Positions 27,431 to 40,400 of a DNA stretch of 64,000 nt are shown piece after piece. Where the stretch lies: positions 92,098,965-92,162,964 of the forward strand of contig NC_044572.1 of NCBI RefSeq assembly GCF_901933205.1, read 5' to 3'. The translations under genes were made by a program, and so were the position numbers. This DNA comes from Camarhynchus parvulus (Eukaryota > Chordata > Aves > Passeriformes > Thraupidae). Below the pieces are notes generated by a model that was not told where the DNA came from, ran no database searches, and saw only the letters and a list, made by a program, of their open reading frames with translations. How positions within the stretch are numbered: position 1 is the first letter of the stretch; the number at the start of each line of letters is the position of its first letter.

Positions 27431-27660
27431 TCATCACAAAAAGTAGGACCTACTGTCACTATGCTAAGGCTGTTCATTTTGAACAGGACAGCGTGGTGCT
27501 GAACATCTTAGCCATTCACACTCTGAAGATGTAGCTTGGGCACACCCTCATAAAAAGCAGCACCTACTCTCAGTGTTAACAACCCCAACTATTTTGTAGG
27601 GAAAACAGCACTGCTATGGATCTTAGCCACCCTCAGTGTGGAATGCTGTCCAGGTGCATC
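27431..27660. repeat. Imperfect tandem duplication, period about 114-115 bp
   Basis: Seen: unit A (about 27431-27544) and unit B (about 27545-27660) share ordered words. The word cacaaaaagtaggacctact in A matches cataaaaagcagcacctact in B, 114 bases later. The word atcttagccattcaca in A matches atcttagccaccctca in B, 115 bases later. Intervening text is also alignable (aacaggacagcgtggtgctg against aaaacagcactgctatgg), with small indels. The copies differ at many positions, so the duplication is old. No third unit is apparent on either side. No function assigned. Confidence 0.75.
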
Positions 27661-30629
27661 AGTGCTCAGGAGGAGGTGAAATCCAGTAGCATTCACTTAA
27701 CCTGAGCTCCACCAGAACAGCTAAAGCCTTTATTCCCTCCCACAGATCACACTTGCAGAGGAGTTATGCTGGCGGGAGAAAGAGAAGGAAGGCTGAGCAA
27801 TAGAACTTGCTGGCTGTGACTTGTAGTCAGAATTGCAAGCTGGACTGTGGCATGGGTGCTGAAGCACAGAGCCTCTCCTCTGAAGCGCTTCACACTGCAC
27901 ACACAATTATGCAGGCTTCTGTCTCCACAGAAAAATTCCTACAGCAGAAACTGTGAATAGATATGGCATTTCATTCTGAAACACATGTGCAGAAATGTTT
28001 TTAATGAAGGTTTCCATCATCCTAAAAAAGAAAGTGGAAATACCAACATCTGAGAGCAAAATGAGGTAGGAGAACAATCCAGTATAAACAACTATAATGA
28101 AAAATATAGTAATTCTACAGCTAGGCTATGGGTATTACAGCAAGAAAGTACAAATCATATTTTGCTTTTATACTTATTCACTAAAAACACTTGGATAACT
28201 ACAGTTCAGATAAGCAAGTTTACAAAATAAATTTAGGCAGAAAATGTGTGAAGAAAATGCAAGGCACGGAACGTCATGGTCTCTCCTCTACGTCCTCTTT
28301 TTGCACCTGTCCTATTTAACATCTCTTCTGTATGATGCACTGCTAGCAAAGACACCTACAAATCCACTGTCCCTCATCTCTGAAAATAGTTCTGTGTAAA
28401 CAAAAATTTTTGTATCAAGTTCTTTAGTGTACCAGGCATACAGAAGTAAAACATCCTGAACCAATCATAATTTTCTAAATGCATATTTTGAGTTTGACTA
28501 GATCAAGACCGCACCACTGACAGCTATGTCTGCAGTGTAAACTTCAAATGACAAAGAGAGAAAAATTGTCTTTTCTTTCACAAGGTGTGCAGATTTGCCA
28601 CTTGTGATATTCATTGGGGTAAAGGACAAGTGGGTTTCTGGTGCCCAGGAACTGTCCCTTCAACTCAACCATGCTTGGTCACAATTCAGCCTCCTCAGGT
28701 GCCTTGAGTCTGAAAAGCTGGGAAGACCCCAGATACACATGCTCACTTCTAACCACTCTAAATTTAGCACCTCATTGAAGTTGTTCTTCCCTCCTTCCCC
28801 ACAATAAAGGCAGCACCAAAAAGGACCACAAGACCCAACCAATCTGGCCCATGAAACATGAGCTACATTCACAAGACAAAAATAGAAAGCTTTCATGCTT
28901 CATTAACAGACACTCAACTGCACAGCACAGGAAGCTAAAGCTCGAGGCAACAGTAGGTTTCAAATACTCCTCAAAATGGGAGCAAGGCTTACCTTTCCTG
29001 CTCTGTGAAAGGCTAAAAGAAGTTGGCTTGGCAATGACAAAAAACATTAGAGTCCAACTAGCCTCTCCAGCAGCAATCCGAGCAGGCAGTTTTTTAAGCA
29101 ATAGCATCATCCTCACTTGAATAAATTGTCCTTTCCAGAAGGACAATCATTGCCTCCTCACTTCTTCTGATTCAAAACACCATGTTCTAAATTACTGAAA
29201 TAATTTTAGATCTTTAAAAGTTTAAGATTTTGTAAAAAACTTTGGTAAAGTTTTTAAGATTTAGTCCTAGTCCCCAGAGGAATTCAAGAGACAAAAAAGA
29301 ATAGAAAAACTCAATTTCTAGGGAATTTACACTTTATGAACTCCAAAATTTGCACTTGCTTACAGCCCTCCAGCTTCCCTCTGTTAACAGCAGCCTGAAT
29401 TTAATGGGGTTTGTGTCTGCTCCCTAGGGTTTGGGAAGGCCAGATGGAAGGCAAGGAAGGACCCGAGGAAAGCAGAAACACTGTACCACTCCTCGATCAT
29501 GGTGTGTCAGGTTCTTCCAGAAGTCCCCTCAGCCTCCATCTTTACAGTCTCAACAACAGACTATGTAGCCATCTGCTGAGCTTCAGTTTTTTAAAATATT
29601 TTTATTTTAAGAGAACTTGTCACCATGCAAAGTCACAACTCTTCCTCAAATACGCTTTTTTTGTGGTGGCTTGATTTTTCTTATCTATTCTTACCTACTC
29701 TGTACTTCCCCAGGGAAACCAGAAATGAACAAGTTTTACTCACCTCACTAGATGGGAAAATGGTGTTTATGAATCTGAATGGACTTTAACACACTGTGAA
29801 CTAAAACTACACAAGTAATTTAAATTTGTCTGAGTGAGTCAGCCTAGCTCTCTTCATCATTCACATCTAACCCATTCCTAGCCTTACTACACACGTTCAT
29901 GGGGTTTATCATCTGTTGAGAAACGCCACATTTCAATGCCCAGACATGCGGCTTTGCCTCTTTTGTCCTGGCAAAATCCTGAGACATAGCAGATAAATTT
30001 CTGCCTGTTTTGTTTTTTTTATTGAGAGTTCAGCACAGGAGCAGCACAAGCACAACTTCCCTTCTGGGCAAAAGGACAAGGTGGCTGGCAGTGTTGCCTG
30101 GTGGATGGTACATCACTGAGTGGTGGAGTGAGCACTGGGAAGAGGAATTATTGCCACTCCTGCTTAGCATGAACGAGCACACAGAGCCATGTAGAGAAGG
30201 AGCAGGAGAAATGTTCCGTTAAGGTGAAAAGGGAAATGAGGACACGGTTTTATATTCCCCATGGCATTGCTATGCCTACTTTTAAACAACGAAATGAAAA
30301 TTTCACTTAGTTATCCCACAACACTTGTGCAGAGCATCCAACATCAAGATGCCCTACAGCCCACTTTCAATAGCCTCAAAATGGAATTAACTTTCTTATT
30401 TTACAGCCTGGGAAATTCAAGATGCCTCTGTAAGGCAAAGAACATGAAAACAGCAGCAAACTTAAAGAGTTTAATCCATTCAAAACTAGAAAAAACTCCG
30501 TAACCATCATCAGTGGATTCTTAAAGAACTGACAAATGCAATTACAGGACTAGGTGCAAGGGCTTTAATAAAACTATTAAGTATAGGATAGTATATAATA
30601 TGAAAATATTCAATAAGCACAGTAACTAG
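27661..30629. other. Unique non-coding DNA
   Basis: No gene or repeat recognised. The 124-codon minus-strand frame at 28772-29146 has no domain, and its hydrophobic composition reflects pyrimidine-rich DNA. Confidence 0.5.
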
Positions 30630-31000
30630 ATTTGAAAAAATACATCACAGAGGAAACGGCAAGCGAAGCCAAGTCATCCAGGCAACTACTGCTCACATAA
30701 AACACCTCAGCAGAAACACAGGGTGTTGGAACACATTGTAAAGGCAGGCATCATTAAAGAAAGTCTAAAGGAAAGCAGAATAAGACACATCAGCTTGCCA
30801 ACACCAATGAGAAAAATCACATCAGACAAACATGACTTTATGTCTCAGTGTTGTAGCTCATTTTCTAGATGAGGGAAATATTAACTTCAGGTGAAAGAAA
30901 AGTTAGCTTTAACATAGCTGCATACCCTAAAACATGCACCAGTGTTGTTGAGCATGCTGGAGGTGAAAATGAATAATTTTAATGTGGGTAGGAAACTTGT
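30630..31000 (+). mobile_element. Decayed LINE reverse-transcriptase fragment (CR1/L3-like)
   Basis: Seen: between the TAG at 30627 and the TGA at 30870 one + strand frame stays open for 80 codons. It is easy to miss because it does not begin with ATG. It contains HPGNY, then RVLEHIVKAGIIKESLKE, and later DKHDFM. A one-base frame change then gives LDEGN. Known: LINE reverse transcriptases of the CR1/L3/L2 group carry, in the same order and at similar spacing, a PxNYRPxSL motif, a K(V/I)LExI helix, a QHGFxxG motif and a DxGxxVDxxxLDFSKAFD catalytic block. Here the Arg-Pro after NY and most later residues have changed. Inferred: an ancient dead LINE older than the CR1 at 43.2 kb. The right border is uncertain. 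Confidence 0.65.
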
Positions 31001-34000
31001 TATGAGAGACAAAATGAGGGTTAGATAGAGACCAGACTATTACATCAGTCAGTATTTAACCCAAGACACTGATACAAAAGTCCTCAGCACTAAGTCTAAA
31101 GGCCTCACCAGCAAGTGGTTTGAAGGGAGAGGCAACTCCTTGTGTAACAGAACACCAGAAAAAGCTCAGTGTATTTGCATTCTGAGGGGGCTGTAAATGT
31201 CTCTCTTACTGATTCAGTAAATCTTGAAAAAGGACAAGAACTACTTAAATTTTCATTTATTTTAACTGGGACTAGAACCAAGTATGGTTAAACTACTGAC
31301 AACATGTCAGAAATTGGAACACTCCTTACCACCAGCAGATAAAAATACAGGATGGGTACAGTAAAGGCAAGAACCTTACAGACAGAGTTTGGTTAACATA
31401 TGAGCACTAGATTATGATGTGATATGCCTGTAACAGCAGGAACTAGAGTCAATGAACCAGTCCTCTCTTGCAAAGGTTTTTTTTATTGATCAGTATTTTA
31501 ACAGATTTTTGATGCAGGTGCCTCCTTCCTCTTCCACTAGAGCTAACTCAAACAGGTGGTCACATAATAAAAGTTGTCAGAAGACTTTAAGCCTGCACTA
31601 ACTGTTCAGTTAAATATGCCTACAGTGTGAAAATACCAGAAGAGCTTCGGTTTTGGGGAGGGGAAGGAGAGTTGATTTGTTTGTTTTAAATTATATTATG
31701 CTTCCTTGCTCGGATCAAGTCTCGAAGGCATCAAAAATCTCTGCAGGAACAAGTTCTGGGACTGGGTTCAGGGCAGCAACATCCAGCACACCTTCTCCTC
31801 AAAGTGGCTGAGGATAAAGGAGAAGTAGCACTAGTCTAGTTAATGCATTACACAGCTGAAATGCAACAATGACCTCACTCAGGAAACAAGAGGTCTAATA
31901 AGAATCAGAAAAAGTGAATTTTAATGATGGCACTGTAAGATCTTGATTTTCATGTAAGACATACCCTGCACATCTAAATTCTACTTCAATGCCCAGATTT
32001 CTTGCTCCCCCCACAGACTAGCCTTTCCTATTACTATTTGTCTGTCTTTGGTGGAAGTCTGGTGGAATTTTTATTAAATTCCTGTGCAGTCCTACCAGAC
32101 ACCTGGGACTCTGAGGGTCTGTAGGTGTAGCTAGACCCAGCTCTATGCAGGTAGGTCCAGCAGCACATTCAGTTCTCACAGACTGATCTCCTGGATCTAC
32201 AGAATTCATGTCAGATGCACATATAAAGCAAAATTCTGTATCCCAGTTCAGTTACAGAAGAATGTTCCCACTGATGTATCTCATTAGGAAGCTGGAGAAT
32301 GGTAGATGTAGTGATAGGGAAAAGATTTAACATGAGTCTTGAAAAAATGGCTAGCAAAAAATACCCACCCACATGCTTGGATCCAGAACGGCATGGTATG
32401 TAAGGTGGACAGAAATAGCTGCCAAGGATGATGTGAGCAGTAATAGAATATAATTAACAACAACAAAAATCCCAGAACAGTTGCTCAACTTATAAAAAAA
32501 GAATCAAAATATCCTTAAAATGAGTCAGTAAATCTGATCTTATTTATTCCAGTAAATTTCAGTAACAGGAACAGTAACATTCCCAAAATGGAAGTTATTG
32601 TTCACTTTATATAAACACTAAGCCCAGAAATTTACATTGAAATAACATGCACTTTCAAGTGAGCAACTTTTATTTATTTATTCATTACCAGTATTTAAAA
32701 CAAAAACCACTACACTTCTAGATTTCCCTGTTGCAGAAAAAAAATGCTGCCAGAAAGTATAATATCATTAAATTAATACCTACAAATCCATAACAGTTCA
32801 CATCCCCTAAAAATAGTTCACAATCACCAACAGAGGAAGTAAAATGGCAAGATGGCAAAGAAGCAGAAAATCAAGTAATTCACGTAGTAAGCGGGAGGCA
32901 GATTTCTATTTCTTATCAGTCCATCTCTTATTAGTTCTGCTAAAGAAAGATTACCCTGGAGTTTCAAACAGTACACAACTGTCAGATATAAATGCTTCAG
33001 CATTCATAGAAATACTACAAATTTAGCCATAAAGATACATACTGCATTCCCTACAGCCTGCCACAATAATTGTAAAGCAGAGTTTAAACAGTTTTTGGCT
33101 GCATTTGAGATCTCACAGAGAAATCTGTTCTTTCCAAAGTCTATGACTCGCAACACACCCCGAAAACCAAGAGCACAAAGGAAACATGCTTGCCATTCCC
33201 TGAATTTACTATACACACACCCCTCTGTCAAGAGGTTTATAGTTTTTTGGCATTCCTTTATTTACTCCCCATGTTCTTCCTCTACTGAATCATTAGGGAA
33301 CAAGCTACAAACGGGCTGTATCTAACAGATCAGAGCCTCATGGACATGTACAAAACCTCAATTTGTTCAGGACCTTGCCAGCAAATCCAAACAAGTCCTG
33401 TACTTCAGAGAATCCTGATAATCCTCCCTTACTTTGTCTGTTATTTTACAGCTTTGGGAAGGGACAGCGCCTTGGGCAATGTGTAGCTGTGTCTAGTTGG
33501 CATGTACTGCAGCACACAGAAAAACATGAGCTAGCTGGTAAAGCAGCCCAGCTATACCACTATGAGGCTGCTGTTCATAGCTTCACCCTCTCCTTTCTGT
33601 ACTATACAGTTTCTAGTATCCAAGCTAGTGAGGTTTAGGCTTACCCAAGAATCCCTAGTCATTAGATTTAACACTGTGGAAAATTGCTTTTGTATTTCTA
33701 GACCCCATTAAAATTAAAAATAACAGAAGAACAGATCACACTTTAAACTTGTGGTTTTTTCAGACCAGGACAGAACACAGCTTAGTCGAATGTCCTGCTC
33801 TTATTTACCCAGGACATGCTCAAGCAGTGCACATATGCTTTGCCAATTCTATCCAGCAATTCCAGCAGCTGCCTCAGTTTATGGCTCTGGCTCACCTGCT
33901 TTGAGGGATGAGCAGCAGGTCCTACTTGAGATCAAAGAATAATGCAGCACAAACCTATGGGGCGGTTTCTATTAAACCAGACACTTCCCACAGATAAGGC

Positions 34001-34976
34001 TGCGTCAACATGTCAGCATTAACACACATTAGAGATCATACACAATGGGAAGAACTGCTTTTATGGGTATGAGAGAAAGTTTAACAGGCAGTTTAGATGT
34101 GTTTAGCGTATTTGTTTGAAATATCTTTTCCTTAATTCAACTTTAGATTTTTAAAGGCAGTCTAAATATATATCTGTCTTGAAATCCTTATTCAGGGGAT
34201 ATACAACTCATAGAAGTACATGAGTATACTGTGCATATGGAATCTGATTAAAAAGCAGAAACATTTGTTTTATAACCATATTACTTAATATCCCATGGTT
34301 TTGGCTGATATATTATTCAGTTGAAATACTGAGACAGTTTGGAGAAATGCTGATTCTGATGAAGGCTCAAAGAACCTCCCATATTCATAAAGGAGCCATT
34401 TCACAAATGGCATCATATTCCTTAACATGTTTATCCTGAAGAACATTCAAGTCCTAATTAGGAACAGAGCCACACTCTGTTAAAACTGAGAAAAAGTATA
34501 TTTAGATATCATCTATCCCCAGTGATCTTGCAGAAAGACACATAGCATATGGCACATGAGAAAATCAAAGAAGGGGAGGGGGCAGAAGAGAGAAAGAGAC
34601 TGACTGTTAAAAACACTTCAAATGAATACTTCAGTGAAAAAAAGTTTAAAACCAGGAAAAGCCACAAACAAACACCACCACCAAAACACTTTGTCAAGAG
34701 CTCAGCATTTCATACAAAGATGGGGAGATGTATAGGCATTTTAAACTAAAATGACATTGACATTTCTATGTCAATTACTTTGCCCTTTATCTTTGTATTC
34801 ACAAGAGTAGACACATGTCCTAGTTCTATTTAGTACCTTAAACAATTATTTTCTTAAAATTTAACACCATTACTGAAATTCAACATTTAAACACACGCAC
34901 GCACACCCCCAGTGCTATTTCAGAATTGTCATTTTGTGAATATTTCCCAAAAGTGTGTTTTGGTTTGTTAAGGATT

Positions 34977-34990
34977 TATTTTTTTTTTTT
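34977..34990. repeat. Poly(T) tract
   Basis: A short homopolymer of T on the + strand following ggattta. No associated element. Confidence 0.6.
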
Positions 34991-35249
34991 AGATAAGAAA
35001 ACATTAATTTCCTGTTACAATGCTTGAAATTTCAAAAACACAAAATATGAACAAACTGCAGTATTACCAGAAGCCAAGGATTCCTACTGCAAGCTAGTGA
35101 CCTTTTAGAGGTAACTGAGAATTTCCATGAGCTTACTTCAGGCAGAATTGTGAAGGGATGTTAACCTACCTTTCACCATTTTCCTGCCAAGTCTCATAAA
35201 TTCTAGTGGTTTTCATAAATCCCACATCCTGGTGTTAGTATCAGAGTTA

Positions 35250-35274
35250 TATAAGAACACTGTTATAAGAACAC
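35250..35274. repeat. Short direct repeat, period 14
   Basis: The word tataagaacac occurs at 35250 and at 35264. Each copy includes AGAACA, the half-site of steroid-receptor response elements, but the second half is not arranged as a proper inverted repeat, so no regulatory call is made. Confidence 0.65.
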
Positions 35275-37139
35275 ATTCTCCAAAACCACCTGAACACAGA
35301 CTTCAGTCTTGCAAGAAAACCTTGGCTGTGCTACCATAGTTCACTTTAAAAGCTATAAAATCAGAACACAAATAAAACCAAGCCACTGCTTTAAGAACCA
35401 CAAATATCACCAACTTTTCATCTCCTAACCCATTAAAAGGTCAAGTGGAAAAACAGAATTCAGGAGGTGCTACTGCAAAAATTTGAAATCTTTTTTGAAA
35501 AAGATTCAATACTGAGAAATCTTTTTTTGAAATCAGAGAGAAAGTAGGTTCCTAGCACAGTTTCCTGCACTCTGTCCAGGGACATGTCCAAAGCAGCAGG
35601 CAAAATACATTGGTTTTGTAACGTGCTGTCCTGTCACTTGATTGTTACACCCCTTGGCAGGCTGTCTTAGAGCATGGCCCTGTACAGAAACACTCAAGCA
35701 ATGCTGAACCACCCGAGCAGCACACAAAAACATTTAGTGCAGGTCATGGAAGTTGCCTACTGGCCTGCCACAGGCCCCATGCCAGGTGACTAAGTCAGTT
35801 TCCCAAGGGCTAAATTGAGCCACACAAAATTCACAAGTTTTGAGATTGGGTTATCTCATTGCATGACCACTCAGCCTCGGTGTATGCAAAGAGGGGGAAG
35901 GTGGATGAGGAGTCCAACAGTGGAGAAGCAGCAAGGAGACCCAGCACAGCTGCAGCAAGTATGGCTGCGGAGAGCCTTCACCTCTATTTGGGACACTGGC
36001 CAGGATTAACATCTGGTCTGACTCAAGTTGCACAGCCCCATCTATGAATACGGACTGGTCACAAGCTCTCTGCGAGGCTAGAAACCAAAATCATCAGCCT
36101 TTGGCATCTAGTCACTGCCTGTCACCTGGTATCTGAGGCAAAGGAAGCTGTTAACATGAACGTGGTAGTGGCCTCCAGTAAATGTCTCCACATAAACTGC
36201 AAACCACGTGCAGCTGCCAAGGAAGTAAACAGGGGACTGGAGCCAAGCATACACTCTGTGACACAGTCAGGCTGGAAGGGTGAGGGGGCTGCTGTGCCAC
36301 TGCAGAGAGCAGCAGCAAGGGCCAGGCCAGGTACACGGGAGGCTCCCTCATCAAGTGCAACAGCACGATGAGCAAGGAGCCACCACCATGTCCTGACAGC
36401 AGATGATCCTTGAGGTGCTTCTGCCTCTCACTCTGTCCCAGTGGGGTAGACAGGACTTCATTTACACACTTCTTTTTGACTGAAGTCATCTTATATTTTC
36501 AGAGAGTTGATTATAACCAGATCTTAGTAAACAAGGCTGCAGTGGCCCTGGTGGCAGGGTAGCAGCCGGGTCTGCTCTCAGAATAATGCCACCATCCTTG
36601 GCTGCTTCCATCCCAGAATTGGTGGGGCACATGACTTCAGGCAATGGATGTTCTCCCCACACACCCCTGTGTATTCCAAGCAGCCACTGCCACATGAGGA
36701 GCCACCACCACAAGGAGACACCAGCTGAGCACACATCTGGCCGCTATGGGGACATCAACAGATGTCATTCACCTACAGAGGAATCACTTCCATGAAGGAA
36801 AAAAAATGAAGACTCAGGTGACCCAGCAGCAGGAGTTACTTCTGAATTTGCTCTCACCTTTTCGGCTTCCCCTTGCCTGTTTGACAGGTCTTTTAGATAT
36901 GTGCAATGACCACTTGGAACCTGCCAGCCTGGGTGCCCACCCTCCCCTTGTTGTTTATCTACATTTCACTACAGCAACTTATTCAGCAAGCTGTTACACT
37001 AAGCATAAAAACAAGCAAATTATACAGTAGATAAAATGCCAAGCTCATCTTGCATTGCCAGCTCCATTTGGGGGGAAAAAAGTGATGAAGTCTGCATGCA
37101 TATAATCACAATAATTAGACACTTGTAACCAGCTGAACA

Positions 37140-37155
37140 TCAGCATGCATGCTGA
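37140..37155. repeat. Perfect 16-bp palindrome
   Basis: The sequence tcagcatgcatgctga equals its own reverse complement. It holds overlapping ATGCAT and GCATGC words. It lies in AT-rich, repeat-poor DNA with several homeodomain-like words nearby (ataattag at about 37111). Confidence 0.85.
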
Positions 37156-37393
37156 AATTAAAATTGCCCAGTTTGAAAAAATAAGAGGGCAGGGTCTGTG
37201 CAGGCCTATCCTGTAGAAGAGGGAGGAAGTATTTTTTTGGCTGATTCAGCTCCTTTTCAACAAAAACCCTACAGCATTTACCATTTATCACTCACTAGAG
37301 AAGGGCTGTTGAGTTTGTTGTACATTAACATGCTCATCAGAAGTAATTTTTTAAGTTGAGAAATTAAAAACTTGTCTGTGGGTGGCCAGATGT

Positions 37394-37420
37394 ACCATTT
37401 AATTTGAACAATTAAATGGT
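37394..37420. repeat. Inverted repeat, 11-bp arms, 5-base loop
   Basis: The arms accatttaatt and aattaaatggt are perfect reverse complements around tgaac. Pairing can extend two more positions (a G-T wobble and a G-C pair). It is too short and AT-rich to call a microRNA precursor. Confidence 0.8.
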
Positions 37421-40400
37421 GCTGTGCAGTTTCAGTTTGGGTTTTTAACATTTGATTCTCCTGCTAGCATTAAAAATACCTCATTTCTTAGCCCACTGTC
37501 AGTGATAGTCTTTTTTAAACACATGTTGTGTAGCTACTCACTAAGAAAGCCACTTCACAAAAGTCTTTGTGAGTTTAAATGAAAACCCTACTAATTCCTT
37601 AATGTTTGTTTTAAGAGTTCTCAGAATTACTAGGTCAACAAATGTGTAAATCCAGCATAGAATCAATCTTCAATATTGGTACTTGTCACATAAGATAATC
37701 CCTTTAAAACCAGCCTGCTCATCCTGGAGACACTATTGCTAACTTCAAACATCAAAGTAACTCCCAATCAAAGGATTCAATAAAGTTCAAAACTGTCAAC
37801 CCACGCTTTTCAAAATTTCCATCTTTTATTATATTTTCAAACTGTATGTCTTAATCTTCCCTTTTACCCACTAAAGCAATGACTTAATTTTAAGAATATT
37901 GCTTACTTACTGCAAAGACAAAATAGTACACAAAAAATTGTTCTGTTAGGACATGGCAGTCACTAATTTTCTGTGGACATGTCAGCCAAGTTTTCCTGCA
38001 GTGGGAACTGCAGTGAAAGTGCTAAGAGTAATCTCTACCCATGGGGGCTTTTTCCATCTCATATTATCACAATGCCTTAAACATACATATTTTTAAACCT
38101 ACAGACTATAAATGTCATTAATTTTACATAACCTATAGGGAGCCCACTTCTCCATTCACTCAGATTTTTGCAAGATATCTGTTTGAAGTAATTTATTTCC
38201 TACTGAAATCTGTAATAGTGAATGAGCAAAAGGCACAGAATAATGAGAAGAGATTATGGGGATATAATTTTATTTTGGAACTGTTTATTTCACATTGTCA
38301 TACTTCACTGGGTAAACACAGAACAAATTAAGTCTTCATGAAGGAGACTGAAAAAATGCAGGGATTCTGTTGCATGAGTAGCACTGGGCTTAAAAGTAAT
38401 AAGATGTGATTAGAATTATTCTAGTTGTTCTTGCTCTACTGTAATCAACTCAAGTACATAATTGGTGTAACAAGAAAGAAAAACCTATTATGAGAATAAG
38501 AGAATCATAACATTTTTAGAATGTAATTAGTACCTTGTTTGATGAAGCAAAATGAAAATGATAACTTATTATTACCCATGATAGGTATTAATCATTTTAT
38601 CCTCTGATGACTTTTCTCCATACTTCTGTAAAGTTCAGCATTGGTAAGACAGAGATAGAACAAAAAGCTCTTCACGTGTTATTACATCATTTTGAGATAT
38701 GTTTGGGGTGTGACAATGTGGCTTCCTCCAAACATTTACCATTTAAATTTCTTTGTAAAAGGGGGGGATTTTCCTAAGGTATTTTAAAGAAACTTCTCCC
38801 ACAGCCAAAATTTTATTCTCAAGAAGTTCTTGATACACATCTTAATTCAGTTTCTGTTTTGTATTCTTCTAGAAGTCAATTACTTCACATTTTGTTACAC
38901 TGTTTCTATGAGAATTCGCAAACAAGCAGTTAGTGAGACCTGATTCTTTCTTACTGTATACAAAGAGTACTTCCATGTACAGAGATAAGTCAAGATGAAA
39001 TACTCAAAATACAATTGCAAAAAATAATTATTAGGAATTGTTTACTAAACCCTGGAGGGCTTCCACTTGCTGAAAAACAAGAATTAAAGCAAAGAATTCC
39101 CTGGCTAAGAGACTGAAGTACCTTGTATATTTGTTAACAGACAAGCCTACAGCTCTTCTTGTTAGGACTCACGTAGCACTTCTAAAGGCTTGGCCACGAA
39201 AAAAGACATATGCAGGAGACACATCTGTTCAAGAGATCCTAACCAACTCACTGAGGGTAAAGGCAACTGGTTTTGAAATTGAAGAGGTTAATATAAAACA
39301 GCTGTTGACAGTCTTCATCCTTGGCCAGCCAAGAAATGGGTGAATATGGGTGTGTACATCACGAGCAGTTCCTTTACTGAAGGATGTGAGATCTAGGGCC
39401 TCACAGGACATGTCACGGCCAGGATAAAGCCATTAGAGACACAGTTACCTTTCTCACCCTGCAGCACTTCCTCATCAGGCTGTTGTTCCTGCTGCACACA
39501 TCTCTGTGAGAAAGCAGCTCTCACCGAGCTTCCCCTCTTCATACAGCTTGTTTACACAATGAGATACTAACATGTCAGGGAAAAACTGTGCAAAGCCAAT
39601 GCTACACACATGAAGCTATAACAAAATCTTCATGCTAGTGAAGCAGCTGTGTGACACCCAGGCATTTAGGGTGCAACACAGCTCTATCAGACCTGCTGCT
39701 CAGACATCCAGCAAACAGGATAAGGACAGACATCACATTAGCTCTAAGTTTGTCAACAGCTTCAGTGGCCCTGTGAAACCACTCCAGACACAAATGTTCA
39801 AAAGAAACTAGAAAATATCCATCAGTATACCCCAGGCTAGGACAGATCTCTCTTTCCCGAGAGTTTCTTCTCCAGGCTTGTCAAAAGGCACCTCAAGCTG
39901 TCTGACCCCTGCCAGAGTGTAAAGCAAACAGGCAAGGTCCTCTGGAGTTTGTCTCTTTAGAAGTCACCTGGGGAAACCCCAGGACACTCTGGGTTTATGT
40001 TATTCCTCAGAAACAGTTTTGCTGAGACAAAGCAGTTTTGTGCAAATTCACAGCTCTGAAAACCACCAAAATCCTCTGAAACAGGGAAAAAAAAACACCA
40101 ACCAAACCTTTTATTAGATACTATTATATGCTTTTACTCGCCATCAATAACCCAGAATACAGGAGAACACACTCAAGCAAGATTTAGGCAATGTTTGATG
40201 CTTCCTAGAATCAAGCAATCCATGGAGGAACCCCACTGGCAGATCACCTGACACACCTTTATTAGCCATTCAAAAGTAACTAAACAGACATGTTCAAACA
40301 TTTCTATCACTTCAGAGAACAACCGGTTTCTTTCCAACCTTCCTCCTTGCCCTGGAAAAAGTTTGCTCAATGACAGATTATCAATTATTAACTAAGACTT

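Noticed and set aside
28772..29146. 124-codon minus-strand frame with hydrophobic stretches
   Set aside because: The hydrophobic residues come from pyrimidine-rich DNA; no splice context or family resemblance.
36151..36795. Overlapping frames of 70-112 codons on both strands
   Set aside because: Locally GC-rich DNA lowers stop frequency on both strands equally; no frame stands out.
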